DNA of 64,000 nt from Sisyra terminalis. Its lineage: Eukaryota; Arthropoda; Insecta; Neuroptera; Sisyridae. This document shows, piece after piece, positions 11,756 to 23,274 of the stretch (the first letter of the stretch is position 1; each line of letters begins with the position of its first letter). A model generated the notes under the pieces. The model was not told the origin of the DNA and made no database searches. It saw only the letters and a list, made by a program, of their open reading frames with translations. A program made the position numbers and the translations under genes. The stretch covers positions 65,916,630-65,980,629 of the forward strand of contig OY292274.1 in the NCBI GenBank assembly GCA_958496175.1, given 5' to 3'.

Positions 11756-12417
11756 AATAAGTATTATTATCGGTCACAAACGATTGTCGTTCTGGTAAAT
11801 TGCCTGTGGTAGCCGAGTTTAAGTAGATTCCGTCCCCACTAGGGCATTTCTTCTCACGCCAAATTTCAGACAGCCACACGCACTTCCAACGAAAGTAAAA
11901 GTTAGCAGAATTGTTTGGAGAGATGTCCGTCAATTTGTTTACATATCACCAACCACATTCATATGATTAAGTTTGCACAAATCCCGATGTGGATATACTC
12001 CAGTCCCATTTTTTTTCTTTCTTTCTTTTACTAGGAAGTTCACGTTGTCTTTTCCTTATATTTCCACCGCATCTTTTCCGCATCATTATCATTTCCACCG
12101 CATATTTCTTAAAAAAATAAAATAAAAAAAAAAACACACATTACATGAGCCAATTAAGGACATTGCGTTAAGTTACCAAACTACTTGAGTATCTGATCGA
12201 GAAAAGTTTCTCTTTTTTGATTGTCCTAAAATCCCTTCGAATTGACCAACATTGCGCAATCCACGAAATGAAGAACACTGCTCCAAACTGTTAACTTCTT
12301 GTATGATGTTCCTACAAAAAAAAAATGCAATTTATGAAATTTCACGGTCATTATTGTATTAAGAATCGATTTTCGAGAATAAATTGATATAAATGATGTG
12401 TTAAAAGAGAGTAATAA
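11756..12417. other. 5' flank of yellow
   Basis: The yellow start codon is at 11755-11753 (minus). Its promoter should lie to the right, but no TATA box or initiator could be assigned with confidence. There are pyrimidine-rich CTTTCTTTCTTT near 12018 and duplicated words TTTCCACCGCAT near 12061 and 12091. No ORF is convincing. Confidence 0.4.
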
Positions 12418-13102
12418 CAGGTACCTTGCTAGGTAACCAAGGGCCACTGCTATGTAAACTGATTAGGTTTTACTAAATTAAAATATGAAATATACAAATA
12501 CTTTAAAAATGCTAAGCTACTTAAGCTCTTTTTTGTGCACTGCAGGGCAGGTAATAAAAATATTAAACAGTACCAACATAAACTACAATTGATACTAGGT
12601 ATAGGTTTAGCTAATAAAACGAAATTGAGAAGATTCAAGGGTTTATTATATAAAGGTCAGGCCTACCAACTGACTAAATAACAATTATATTTACAATTTT
12701 TTCTAGCTTTAGTTTTCGCAAAAGTATCAATGACTTCGTTTAAATCCAGGCTTGATGCGGTTTTGTTTTCAATTGCTATCAGCGATAAATATCGGAGTCG
12801 AGTTTGGCCCATATTATGTCTTAAATATTTTTTTATTATTTTTAATTTGCTAAATGACCTTTCAGCTGCTGCAGAAGTGACAGGAATTGTAAAGAATAAT
12901 AACATTGCTGAAAATACTTCCGTTAGATCGCATTCTAGCACTCATATTTGCTCATTATTTCCCTACATAATTGGTGAACTTCCAACTGAATTTCCAAAAG
13001 TTCAGTTCGATCGAGATTTCTGGTAAGGATTCGAGGGCCTCCTGGGCTTGAGGGCCCCCGGAGCACTGCCCCGCCTAGCCCCTAGGTAGCTACGCCACTG
13101 GT
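12418..13102 (-). mobile_element. Short hAT element with 3' transposase fragment (copy 1)
   Basis: Homologous throughout to the complete element at 51252-51965, but with an internal deletion near its left end (the G-rich part after GGTAACCAAGGGCC is missing) and a damaged left terminus (CAGGTACCTTGCTAGG). The right end GGTAGCTACGCCACTG is intact. Flanks GTAATAAC (12411-12418) and GTGATAAC (13103-13110) match at 7 of 8 bases and may be the old target duplication. It encodes a hAT dimerisation fragment on the minus strand. Confidence 0.82.
12663..12941 (-). pseudogene. hAT transposase C-terminal dimerisation fragment (92 aa)
   Basis: The frame contains VTSAAAERSFSKLKIIKKYL followed by RLRYLSLIAIE, the hallmark of the hAT C-terminal dimerisation region of ZMYM1-like/hAT transposases. 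Only this last segment is present: no BED finger, no catalytic DDE core. The translation continues for a few residues past the homologous end of the 51.8 kb copy. It lies inside the short hAT element at 12418-13102, so it cannot mobilise anything alone. It is nearly identical to the 107-aa frame at 51863-51540. Confidence 0.85.
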
Positions 13103-13149
13103 GATAACATATAATATGTTAGTCAAAAACAAGGCATGTTAACCTTAGA

Positions 13150-13505
13150 CAGGGGAATTACATTTCTGAAAACCACCAAATCGGTTACCTCAATTCTGTA
13201 ACTGGAGTCCTTTTTTTAAAGTTACGTAACCAATTATATATCAATTTTTCCCAAGACTAATAAAAGTCGATTTTTTAAAGTAAACTTCAAAGAATATTTC
13301 CATATACCTAATATCTCCATGAAAGAGTTACATATTTTTACTTAAAGGAAATAGGTTTTCTAATTTATATTTCCTGTAGTAAAATATTTGTTAATTTATA
13401 AAATTCATCGATCAAAATCTCTTATTTCTAATCAACTTACTCATAAAACTGAAACGTTTGACTTTTCCGGAATTAATGTTCAAGTATTTTCATGTCATTC
13501 CCCTG
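13150..13505. repeat. Segment bounded by inverted CAGGGGAATKACAT boxes
   Basis: CAGGGGAATTACAT starts at 13150 and its inverse ATGTCATTCCCCTG ends at 13505, enclosing 356 bp of AT-rich sequence. The same 14-bp box is clustered at 24.6-27.4 kb. It looks like a terminal repeat of a small element, but no target duplication was found. Confidence 0.5.
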
Positions 13506-14127
13506 TCTTCATTTCTTTTCAGTTGTAAATGAAATAATTTTCTCTGCGTCAGGAAAATGATGGATGGATTTATAAAATATTTATAAAAAATATTTATATC
13601 ATTCATAAAAAATATTTCATCCCTTGGATAAGGGTCCACAACGTCATTATCCCAGGAGGCGATATTGGCTGGACCAGACCTGGCACAGTTCAAATAACAA
13701 CAGGAAGCTGAAAAAGAAATAACTTCGTGAAAATTTTGCAATTAACAGTATTAAATTTTATTCGTATGACTAATAGCGTAGTTTGGTGGGTGCCAGGGGG
13801 GACCATGGCCCCGGGTGGCACATGTAAAGAGGAAAGCATATTGCCATTGATAATTACATGAATCATTTTGCCATAAGAAAAACTCGAAAAATATATTTTT
13901 AAATATTAAAAAAACTAAAAAAAGGTATTTGACTTTTTACCAATTTTTTTCACAAATAATTAAAATAGGGAGCGGCAAATTTCCGGTCGACCTCGGACGG
14001 CAAAAACGCACGCTACCCCATTGAGTTTTATATAAGTTAAGTATTATATTTTCAGGCACCAAATTTTTAGAGTTTGAAGCTAAGGAAATGCAATAATATA
14101 AAGTATAATAATAATATAGGTAGATTA
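13506..14127. other. No gene recognised
   Basis: The stretch includes TATTTATA direct repeats near 13570-13610 and a GGTGCCAGGGGGGACCATGG-type GC island near 13790-13815 that may be a decayed repeat end. No ORF or known element was assigned. Confidence 0.4.
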
Positions 14128-14144
14128 GACTAATTCAAAAAAAA

Positions 14145-15320
14145 ATTCTTGTTCAAAAAACTGTTCTGGGAATTAAAAAACACAAGGTATAAGGACTACT
14201 TAGATTACTACACCAACGGGTCAGTGCTTGATGAAATGGGCTGGATGTGCGATTGTCCGAGACAATGAGTCTTGCGGATTTCGACTCCCAAACTACGCTT
14301 CAATTTTCTCATGCGAGGCGTATGCTATCCTAAAATCCCTAAAAATGATAGAACGAAATCAGTGTAGAACACCTGTGGCCATAAATACGGACTCGCAATC
14401 GACCCTCAAGGCTATCCTTAACGATAAAAACCCAGATAGCATAGTCAAAATGATTAAGGAAAAGTTATACCACTTAGAACAAATGGGACAGAAAATAGCC
14501 CTGGTCTGGGTCCCAGGACATCAGGAAATACCAGGAAACGAAGTAGCCTATACAGCGGCCAAAGAAGCCACAAGCGGTGAGGAAGTTGATGGAGATGATA
14601 TCCTTTTGGAAAGGGACCTGATGGCGTTGGCAAGGAGAGAGAACTGGAGACAGTGGATTACCTTGTGGCAAGGGTGTCCACAGAAATTGTCCATGGTAAG
14701 AGACTCAGTCCTTGAGTCAAATCTGGAAATTGGAAGTAATAGATGGGAACAAGCCCTTATAACAAGGCTTAGAATCGGCCATACCGAACTAAGCTACAGC
14801 CTTTTAATAAAAAGGGAACAACCGAATACTTGCCCAGGATGTGGAGAGATACTAACAGTCTATCACTTACTTATGGAATGCAGAGTCTACATTGGTTGCC
14901 GAGCTGAACAACAATTGCCAAGTTCCATAAAGGAGTGCCTTAACTCGCGGGAAGGCATCGAAAAAACAATAAAGTATTTGAAATCAATCGATATAATAAA
15001 TAAAATTTAAAGAAGACAGTATCAATCCTTTACTACCACTGCTATGTTATTATTGTTGTCTTGTTGTTGGTATTCATTTATTGTTTTTATTATTAATATT
15101 ATTGTTATTGTTACTGTTATTATTATTTTATTATTATTCAATTCCATATTATTATTAGTCAATTTCATAATTATTATTATTAATGTTATCATTGTTCCTA
15201 TTTTACAACGTTAAATGTATGAATATGTATTTTATATTGTAGTGGGCATAGTTTACACTATGTCCTATAGTCGCTAATGACCTGAGAAGTTGATACGACT
15301 TTAAATAAAAAAAAAAAATA
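14145..15320 (+). mobile_element. 5'-truncated non-LTR retrotransposon (I-like LINE)
   Basis: Only the 3' end of ORF2 (RNase H plus C-terminal zinc knuckle), a 3'UTR rich in TTATTATT, and an A-rich tail (15304-15325) remain. It is inserted in the A-run of foldback element A2. The left junction cannot be placed exactly because both flanks are A-rich. Confidence 0.82.
14190..15010 (+). pseudogene. LINE ORF2 C-terminus: RNase H and CCHC knuckle, inactivated
   Basis: The open part from 14228 gives 260 aa. RNase H motifs: YT-N-GS just upstream (the first catalytic Asp is Asn), then SCEAYAIL (Glu), NTDSQST (Asp), and VWVPGHQEIPGNEVAYTAAK, where the usual Asp of NE.AD is Tyr. Two of four catalytic acids are therefore lost. 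A frameshift separates YTNGSVLDE from the GCAIV strand, and an in-frame stop lies further upstream. The tail carries CPGCGEILTVYHLLMEC, a C-x2-C-x7-H-x4-C knuckle typical of I/Jockey-type ORF2 ends. It ends at TAA 15008-15010. Confidence 0.85.
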
Positions 15321-16324
15321 AAAAATGATGAATTTTTTTTTCTTAATTATATCGAAAAAATTGTTGGGAATGACAAAAAACAATCCTGTGAAAGTTTAAG
15401 CTCTTAATATTAATATTAAGAGGTGCTGCATCGTAAATTTCGATTTTCCATTTAAATAACATGGGAACAATATTCTCTTGCACTTTGGAATTTTATAACT
15501 CACGTTGGTGACAATATTTCGGAATGACCAATGTATATTCTTGTAGACAATTGAACGATCTACAAAAATGGTCTCGTACAAGTTTTTGATATATTTATTC
15601 CTTCAAAAGTTATTCGAGGTCAAAGTTGAACTAAAGAGAAATTTAAATATTTTTTCAATTTTTTGACGCACCCATCAATTTTATGAGAAAATTTTATAGG
15701 ACATTTTTTGTAGAGCACTTTTTTTCCTATAACTTATCTCTTTAAAAGTTTTTGATATTTTTCACAGGTCCTAAGTTATTTTATTAAAATAAAAAAAATA
15801 ATTTTTATGTTAAAAATGTAATAATTCAGGGAATTTTCAGTTTAATGCAAATAATTTAGGACCTGTGGAAAATATAAAAAACTTTTATAGAGATAATTTC
15901 TAGAAAAAAAAAGTGCTCTACAAAAAATGTTCTATAATATTTTCTCATAAAATTAATGGTTGCGTCAAAAAATTGAAAAAATAGTAAAATCTCTCTTTAG
16001 TTCAACTTTGACCTCGAAAAACTTTTGAAGGAATAAATATATAAGAAACATTGTTGGTGACCCTTTTTGTAGATCATTGAATTTTCTACAAGAATATACC
16101 TTGGTCATTCCGAAATATTGTCACCAACGTGAGCTATAAAATTCCAAAGTGCAAGAGCAGATTGTTCACATGTTATTTAAATGGAAAATCGAAATTTACG
16201 ATGCGGCACCTCTTAATATTTATATTAAGAGCTTAAACTTTCACAGGATTTTTTTTTTGTCATTCCCAACAATATTTTCGATATAATTAAGAAAAAAAAA
16301 ATTATCATTTTTTTTGAATCAGTC

Positions 16325-17706
16325 TAATGCAGATATAAAGTCTTGCAAAAATTGCATTTCGATGCATTAGCATACTAAAATTTAATTTTAACGTACAAAT
16401 TTGTTATTACATACTTTATCATCAAAGAGAGATCATTTCAAAGTTGAAATTTATTATTAATCGACTTAGAAATTGATAAAGTCAAAACATTTAGAAGCAT
16501 TTATGCTTACAGTGTATGAGAAATATATTCAAAATAACGTTGACAATAATAAAGTAACTGATATAATGAAATTAAAAAGTATTATTATTATTAATTATTA
16601 TTATTATTAATTACTTATAGCAATTATTTTTAATCACTTAATTTTGATTTCTTTTGCAACTATTAAAAAAAACCTTGTTTTTTTTTTCCAAAATTGAATA
16701 TTGTGTGCCAACATCACCGATATTTTCCAGGCCTAAATATGTTTCCAGCCCAGCCCTGGATATGCGGTACTTCCGGGTAACAATTTTTTTCGGTGAAATC
16801 ATGATCAGACCCTAATCTATCAATAAGTAAAATAATTGGCTTCTACGTACTTTATGGCCAGTGCATATACTTAAAAAATTGTAGGTACTATTAGAAAAAT
16901 CCAATCACTTAAATCACTGTGGATCAATAAGATCAACACAATTCTAAAATACAAAAATCAAAGTCATAAAGAATTCTCGGAATTGATTCAATTCAATACG
17001 TGATCAAGAGATTTTTTTTTTTTGTTCAAGTTTCAATCAACCCTTGCCTTCAGCAGTTCAAACCATAAGTTCCTGTTACAAATATAATTTAATTAATTTG
17101 ATTTATTGCAAAACAACAAAAAAAAATAAAAAATAACATAATCCCAACTTGAGCACGTATTTCATTATAAAATCCGGTACTTACGAGTCGTTTGGAAACT
17201 TTTTTTTGTGTTTAATTTTTCAAAGTGATTGTCCGAATTTGGAGCCAAAAATCGGCCGTACCGGTTTTGTGTAACCTTGTTTTAATTGATTGATATTAAA
17301 TTTATAACAATCGATTTTTTCAGTTCTATTCAAAAATTATATAAAAAAAAATTTTTTATTGGGCCTTTCGAAAATTAGACTGAAACGATTTGAAAATGAA
17401 AAAAGGCCTTGGAATTAGTTTCAATTGGTGGACTTCTAGGAACGGTTTAGGCCTTCAGGAGGCAAGGTTGAAACACTGCCAGATTTTAGATTGCCCAATA
17501 TACAAATCAAGTTTGGGGTATTAAAAACACGTGGTTTTTCCGTTCTAACCTCTTTATTTCAACTTTTACGTGTTCGCCATTTTTAATACCAACCTAAGGA
17601 TGGCTTAGGAATTTTCATTATTTGCCCAACTTCACATCTGTGTGCTATCATATTTTTCCACGGATTACAAATGTTTGAAATTCCAAAAAAATATATATAA
17701 ATAATA
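16325..17706. other. No gene recognised
   Basis: AT-rich sequence with a TTATTATTATTAATT microsatellite near 16578-16615. GTACTTCCGGGTAACAATTT near 16770 resembles a phrase near 44776 (CCGGTGCCGGATAATTTGG...), so 16740-16870 and 44750-44880 may share an old repeat. No ORF was supported. Confidence 0.4.
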
Positions 17707-18190
17707 GGATGATTTTTTTTTGGTCCCATCGTGAAATTTTGTTGGAAATACCAAAAAAAAAATTCCCTGAAAGTTTGAGCCCTTAATATTAATTTTAAGT
17801 CCTCGACCAAGCCATGTAAAGATTTCCCATTGAAAATACACGGAAACTCTGATTTTTTATTTTTAAATTTCTATATCTCAGCGGCATTTCATGGGATCGC
17901 TTTTACCGAAGATGGTTTTTTCTCAGAATTAAACGCTCTACAAAAGTGCCCATTGCGACAAAGTCGTAACTCACACCGGTGAGGTAGTACGGGCCACTGA
18001 ACCTGATTTTTCCATAAAATTCGCGTTTTTTTTTGCATTTATCTCGCAAATAACAAGAGCTACGGAAAAATTATAAATATAAAACTTGTAGAGAATTTGA
18101 TTTCCTACAAAAAAGTTCCTATAGACCAAATCGCTAAGATCAATATTAAACGAGATATTAAGCCTTGAAGTGAAACCAGCGCGAAACTTT
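17707..18190. mobile_element. Foldback element C1, left arm only
   Basis: After TA (17705-17706) it starts GGATGATTTTTTTT and then follows family C: GGTCCCATCGTGAAATTTTG, AAAGTTTGAGCCC, CTTAATATTAATTTTAAG (one-base variant palindrome), CTCAGCGGCATTTCATGG, CTCTACAAAAGTGCCCATTG and TAGTACGGGCCACTGAACC. Matches stop near 18190, where the right arm would begin. Confidence 0.8.
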
Positions 18191-18649
18191 AGATTATTTT
18201 ACAGATTATATAATATATTTTTTTGAAATTTTCTGAAAAAAAAAAATTTACAAAAAAAATCCAAAAAACAAATGAAATAATTTTTTTTATGTGTTCTCTG
18301 AAAATGACAATCACGAAAAAAAAATATTTTATGCTTTTACATGAGTACTATAATTCATAAAAATTGCGTGAAAAAATAGTAAGTGCAACATCTTGAAAAA
18401 AATTGAAATGTGATTTACGCCTTATAGTATACCTCGGTTTAATTTTTTTCGAAGTGTTTCACCAACTTTTTTTTCACAAAACTTCAATTAAAAATAGGTC
18501 ACATATAGGAGCAAAACATATATTATTTTCATAATTGTAAGTCTAAGGAAACATAAAAAAAATTGTTTTTTTGTTAGTTTTTAAATTTTAATTTAATTTT
18601 ATTAAATATTAATTTTATTAGTTTTTTTTTGTTTTTCTAAATTTACTCT

Positions 18650-18976
18650 TATGATGATTACTTTCAAGATCAAAATAATTGATCCCAAAAGAGAAAAAAA
18701 GTAACTAGTGCTATCTAGTGTTATATCGTCACTGCTATAATTTATTACAATTGAAATATTATGAACCTAAAATAATTTAGTTAGTACCTCGTAGGCCGCA
18801 GAATTCGAGATAATTATTGTTCATATGAAAAATAACAAATAAAAGCTGTAATACGACGATGTATGACGATAATTTTTTTTTATTCTTATTTTAATAAAAA
18901 TTGAACACTAGTTACTTTTTTTCTCTTTTGGAATCCATTATTTTGATCTTGAAAGTAATCATCATAAGAGTAAATA
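18650..18976. repeat. Short inverted-repeat element
   Basis: Arms of about 60-65 bp: ATGATGATTACTTTCAAGAT at 18653 and its inverse ATCTTGAAAGTAATCATCAT near 18945-18965, with AAAGAGAAAAAAAGTAACTA inverted on the other side. About 200 bp of AT-rich sequence lies between. Probably a small MITE; termini not defined. Confidence 0.6.
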
Positions 18977-18979
18977 TAG

Positions 18980-18982
<3 letters not shown>

Positions 18983-19051
<69 letters not shown>
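18983..19051. repeat. (AT)n microsatellite
   Basis: About 68 bp of uninterrupted AT dinucleotides, directly after the inverted-repeat element. Confidence 0.97.
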
Positions 19052-19054
<3 letters not shown>

Positions 19055-19329
19055 GATTTTAACCTGATATTTTAACCTGAGATCGAGAGACTGTAGAGGT
19101 TGTTAATTTTTTATATAAAATTTTTTATTATGTAAATTTGTTATAATATTATTTATTTTAAATTTATTGAATTATTATGAGAACGATTATTTTACATGGA
19201 TTTAAAAATTTGATGTTTGTAATTGAGTACCTGAAGAAGCTGCGAAAGTGGCTAAACGTAGTACAAAAAATTTAATAAAAACATCAAATATTAAAAAGTA
19301 TCCAGAAAATAATAATCATTAATGCATAT

Positions 19330-19447
19330 TTCAACTGAATTTCCAAAAGTTCAGTTCGATCGAGATTTCTGGTAAGGATTCGAGGGTCCCCTGGGCTTGA
19401 GGGCCCCGGGGCACTGCCCCGCCTAGCCCCTAGGTAGCTACGCCACT
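19330..19447 (-). mobile_element. Fragment of the short hAT element (copy 3)
   Basis: AACTGAATTTCCAAAAGTTC through GGTAGCTACGCCACTG matches the right ends of the elements at 12418-13102 and 51252-51965. The transposase-coding part is missing, with an apparent internal deletion after GCATATTT. Confidence 0.85.
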
Positions 19448-19529
19448 GCCTTGTTCCCTCATGACGATGGTCAGAGAAATGTAAATATTTTCTAATTTTG
19501 TAAAATCAGACTATGTAGGCTAGGGACTA

Positions 19530-20365
19530 GGGTGTTTTTTTTTTTTGGGACTATTATTTTTTTTTGCTCCCATGCCGAAATTTTGTTGGAAATACTTTAA
19601 AAAAAATTCCCTGAAAGTTTGAGCTCTTAATATTAATATTAAGTACTCTCACAGCGTGTGAATATTTTCCATTTAAAATACACGTAAACTTTGATTTTTT
19701 TTTTTAAATTTTTATAGCTCAGCGGCATTTTATAGTATCGCCTCGCTCAAAGTTGGGATTTTTTTACAATTGTATGCTCTACAAAAGTGTCTATTGCGGC
19801 AAAATCGTAATTTACACGGGCGAGGTAGTACGGGTCACTAAGCCCTGATTTTTCATAGATTTCTCGTTTTTCTCTCAGTAACTCATGAATTACAAGACCT
19901 ACAGAAAAAATGTAAAAGTCAAATTTATAGGAAATTTAATTTCCTACAAAAAAGTTTCAGAAAACCAAATTGCTAAGATCGATATTTCTCGAGATATTGA
20001 GCCTTGAATTTCTCGTACTATAAAATTTTGGGGATTATTGAGTAAAATTTAAGAAGATATTGATTTTTTATTCCTTATTAAAAATTATTAAAAATAGGCA
20101 CTTTTGTAGAGCATACATTTGTAAAAAAATCCTGACTTTGAGCGAGGCGATACCATAAAATGTCGCTGAGCTATAAAAATTTAAAAAAAAAAATCAGTTT
20201 ACGTGTATTTTAAATGGAAAATATTCACACGCTGTGAGCGAGTTTTTAATATTAATATTAAGAGCTCAAACTTTCAGGGATTTTTTTTTTTGAAGTATTT
20301 CCCACAAAATTTCGGCATGGGAGCAAAAAAAAAATGATAGGCCCAAAAAAAAAAAAAAAACACCC
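19530..20365. mobile_element. Foldback element C2, complete
   Basis: Terminal inverted repeats GGGTGTTTTTT (19530) and AAAAAACACCC (to 20365), flanked by TA on both sides. The two arms are inverted copies over most of their length. Palindrome box at 19626-19643 (perfect) and a degraded copy near 20250. CTCTACAAAAGTG and CACTTTTGTAGAGC occur at matching places in the arms. It has no coding capacity and is 836 bp. Confidence 0.88.
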
Positions 20366-21430
20366 TACTAGGGACCCTACGGGTTCAGTTCCTAACAAAT
20401 AAATTAAATATTAAAAAAAAAAATTGGAATGAGTCTAAAGAAAAAATTGACAAATAATATAGTTTTCCGCCACACCAAATACTCAATTCAATAAATTAAA
20501 AATCTTTAGCAACCGTTTTGACATAGCGGATGAACATTTCAAATTCCGCGCGACGGCTGCCTGGAAAAGTTGAATATTTTCCAGCGACATTTTCCTTGAA
20601 CAAAAAAAACACAAACAACAAAACGCCTTTCATCAAATTGTGAAAATTACACAACAATCACGTCACTCGTATTTCTCCTCATTTGTGTGCATTTGTAATT
20701 GAATCGGAAAAATTAATTTCATTGCTCGATACATAGGTACCTATATAGCGATCACATTAAAAGTCGATCGAAAAATATGATTTATTATGTAATAAAAACA
20801 ATAATTATGATTTATCAAACCCTAACAATCATGACTCGTACTAATTAACCAGCAAATATCTCGTACGGTTGGATATATTATTCTTCATTTGTTGGCGAAA
20901 AATCCAAGAACCGACCAGAGACCAGTGATTTGGATCTTGGCTTATTTGCGTCGTATCAATCAGGCGTTGTCTTTGCAAATATTTTCTTATTTTTTTTTTT
21001 TTGCTTTTAAATTATTTTATTATATGGCTCACATATATGCATCGGCCGCGATTATGCAATTTGTTGTGGAAATGCACCTAGGGAATTCGACAGATCTAAT
21101 GTTTTGTGCAACATTGAAGGCCGGTTTGCATCAATTCCAATCGAAAGGTTTTTCACTTTAGCTATAGCATTTATTAATTAATAACGGTGTTCGAGTTTTC
21201 CCAACTAGATAACGCCTATTCTTGTTTCTTTATTCACTCGATTAGGTGATGGAATTTATGATGACATGGTGGGAATTGAATTTAATGAAATTGGGTTTGT
21301 GATTTTTTTTTTTTTTTTTGATAAATGGAAAGATCATATATAAGTTTTATAGCAAAACTATTTTTTGTTTTAGTTTTTTCGCAATAATTTAAAAGTTATT
21401 TCAAAATAAAAATTAATTTTTGAATCTAGT
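20366..21430. other. No gene recognised
   Basis: Between element C2 and the THAP fragment no known element was identified. A 90-codon open frame at 20889-21161 (plus) has no recognisable domain and AT-driven composition. Confidence 0.4.
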
Positions 21431-21830
21431 ACCGAAGACACGCCGACAGCTCCCGAACAAACCCGAGCGTGTGTGACGTCATAATGTTAGTTGTCACTCA
21501 TTGCAGTTGATACAGAAATAATAAGTACAGTGTTTTGATTGATTTAATTCTGTTGTGATAGTTAAATATTGAAATTTATATTGAAAATGTCGAACCTTAA
21601 AAGTTATCGTTCTTGTTTTGTACCATTATGTACGAATACTACCAAAAACAACTCATAACAAAATGTTTTTAAATGTTTCCCAAGATGGCAAACGTCGAAA
21701 CAAATTGTTTCAAGCAGTGCACCGTGATAATCCCAAAACAAAATCGAATTGTTTTTGTTGTGAAGATCATTTACAATGATCCCCGTCCTTTTACAATGCA
21801 AATATTATTTTTACGACTTAGTTGAACATA
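21431..21830 (+). pseudogene. Broken THAP-domain (C2CH zinc finger) fragment
   Basis: From ATG at 21587 the frame reads MSNLKSYRSCFVPLCTNTTK and then meets a stop. After frame changes, KCFPRWQT and then HRDNPKTKSNCFCCEDHL follow up to 21779. The order C-x4-C ... Cys-Glu-Asp-His with a preceding RDNP is that of a THAP finger, as in P-element-like and other transposases and in host THAP proteins. At least one in-frame stop and frameshifts break it. The upstream word GTGACGTCATAATG is found inverted near 23577 (CATTATGACGTCAC), so the fragment may sit in an old inverted-repeat element later invaded by Helitron H4. Confidence 0.62.
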
Positions 21831-21901
21831 ACCTATAGCTTTATCGCTATAACTCTCACGCGACGCTCTACAATTTGTGAAATAAATAATTATATTTAAT
21901 A

Positions 21902-23274
21902 CTAGCTGATCCCCGCGACTTCGTCTGCGTAACGTATTTTATTTTTCTTATTCTTTTACGAAAAATATAATCATACTACATCAAGCATCAAATAAAAAAT
22001 ATCGCCAAGTTCAATAAATTCGGTCTTAATTATGACTAAAAAAAGTCGAAAGTTATCAAAATACTCGCGTCAAAATAATCCCATCTCCCTTTTTCGATTA
22101 CCGAATGTAACTTTTTCCAAAAACTATTAAACTATTGCAATATACAACACAACCACGAAATTGAAATTTGTACAATGGCACGAAACCCAGTTCTTCCATA
22201 ATCATGTATAATCATTATGTATCTTTAAACTTATTATTGAAATATCTGAATTTCTACTATATAATTAAACCATATTGGATAGTCCAGAGTTCACCATACA
22301 TGATTTGGCGTATGCCTTTTGCTCTGGAAGAGGATTTTAAATTTCTTTTATCATTATGATGATTTCTGGCTGGAATTGCGATTTTTTTTCGTGATCCCTT
22401 TCACGTACTGGCAAATAAAAGATATTGTCCCCCCCCAAGAAAAAAATCCTCAATCCCCCCTTGTCCGTTAGAGTGTGATTTTTCAAAAAAAAAATTTATC
22501 ACATGCCTACTTTCTATAAGGAATACACCGAATATTAAAATTTCATCAGTCAGAAAAATATATAAATACACCATTTTATATATTCACGGTTTTGAAAACA
22601 TTTTTATTTCAAGCTTTATTACTATTATTATTATTATTATTATTAGTATTACTATTACATTTTTTTCGTTAATATTTCCTTACTGAGCAACCCTAAGGAT
22701 CTATTTTCAACAATTTTGTAAAAAAAAAAGTTTACTGTCAGATTATTTTCTATAAAAATATTTATATTTCAAAAAGACAATTTTTTGTACTTTAAATTAA
22801 ATTACTGTGCTTTTTATTAGTTCAACTAAAAATATTAATACAGATCATTTTTTAACTTTTAAATACCTTTCCAATGATATATAACTCGCCTATCTAAAGT
22901 AAAATATTTTTTTTCATCCCTCAGTTTTTACGTAGGGGATACATTCCCTTATTATTTTTGAAGAATGATAAATAGCCTAACGTGTGTGGGTAATTGTGTT
23001 ATATTTTCGTATAAAGTTTCAATAATTTCGGTTTTTCCGTTCTTTAGTTAAATCACCAGCGCACGCGATGTAAGAAAGTTTTTTGGTAATTTTTTCACAC
23101 ATTATTGGAGTTTTAGTATGGATTCCTAATTTTTTTGAAAATTTAATATAGCTTATGTTCACCGGAAATAGTGTAGCTTCCCAACAGTGAAAGAATTTTT
23201 CAAATCGGTCAAGTAGTTTCGGAGCCTATTCAAAGCAAACAAACAATCAAATCTTTCCTCTTTTTAATAATAGA
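21902..23274 (-). mobile_element. Helitron-like element H4, minus orientation
   Basis: On the plus strand it starts A|CTAGCTGATCCCCGCGACTT and ends TAATAATAGA|T, the mirror of H3 (5'-TCTATTATTA, 3'-CTAG). It shares the internal block with H3 and H2, including the ACGAAACCCAGTTCTTCC region on this strand. It contains a TTATTATTATTATTATTA microsatellite near 22620-22650. No transposase was found. Confidence 0.85.

Larger units (their letters stand above)
14128..16324. mobile_element. Foldback element A2, interrupted by a LINE
   Basis: The left terminus GACTAATTCAAAAAAAA (14128, after TA at 14126-14127) is separated from the rest of its left arm, which resumes near 15320 (ATGATGAATTTTTTTT). The right terminus GAATCAGTC ends at 16324 followed by TA. 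The intervening 1.17 kb is a LINE with poly-A tail. Family-A palindrome box CTTAATATTAATATTAAG is at 15403-15420; the copy in the right arm has changed. Inner arms meet near 15840. Confidence 0.85.
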
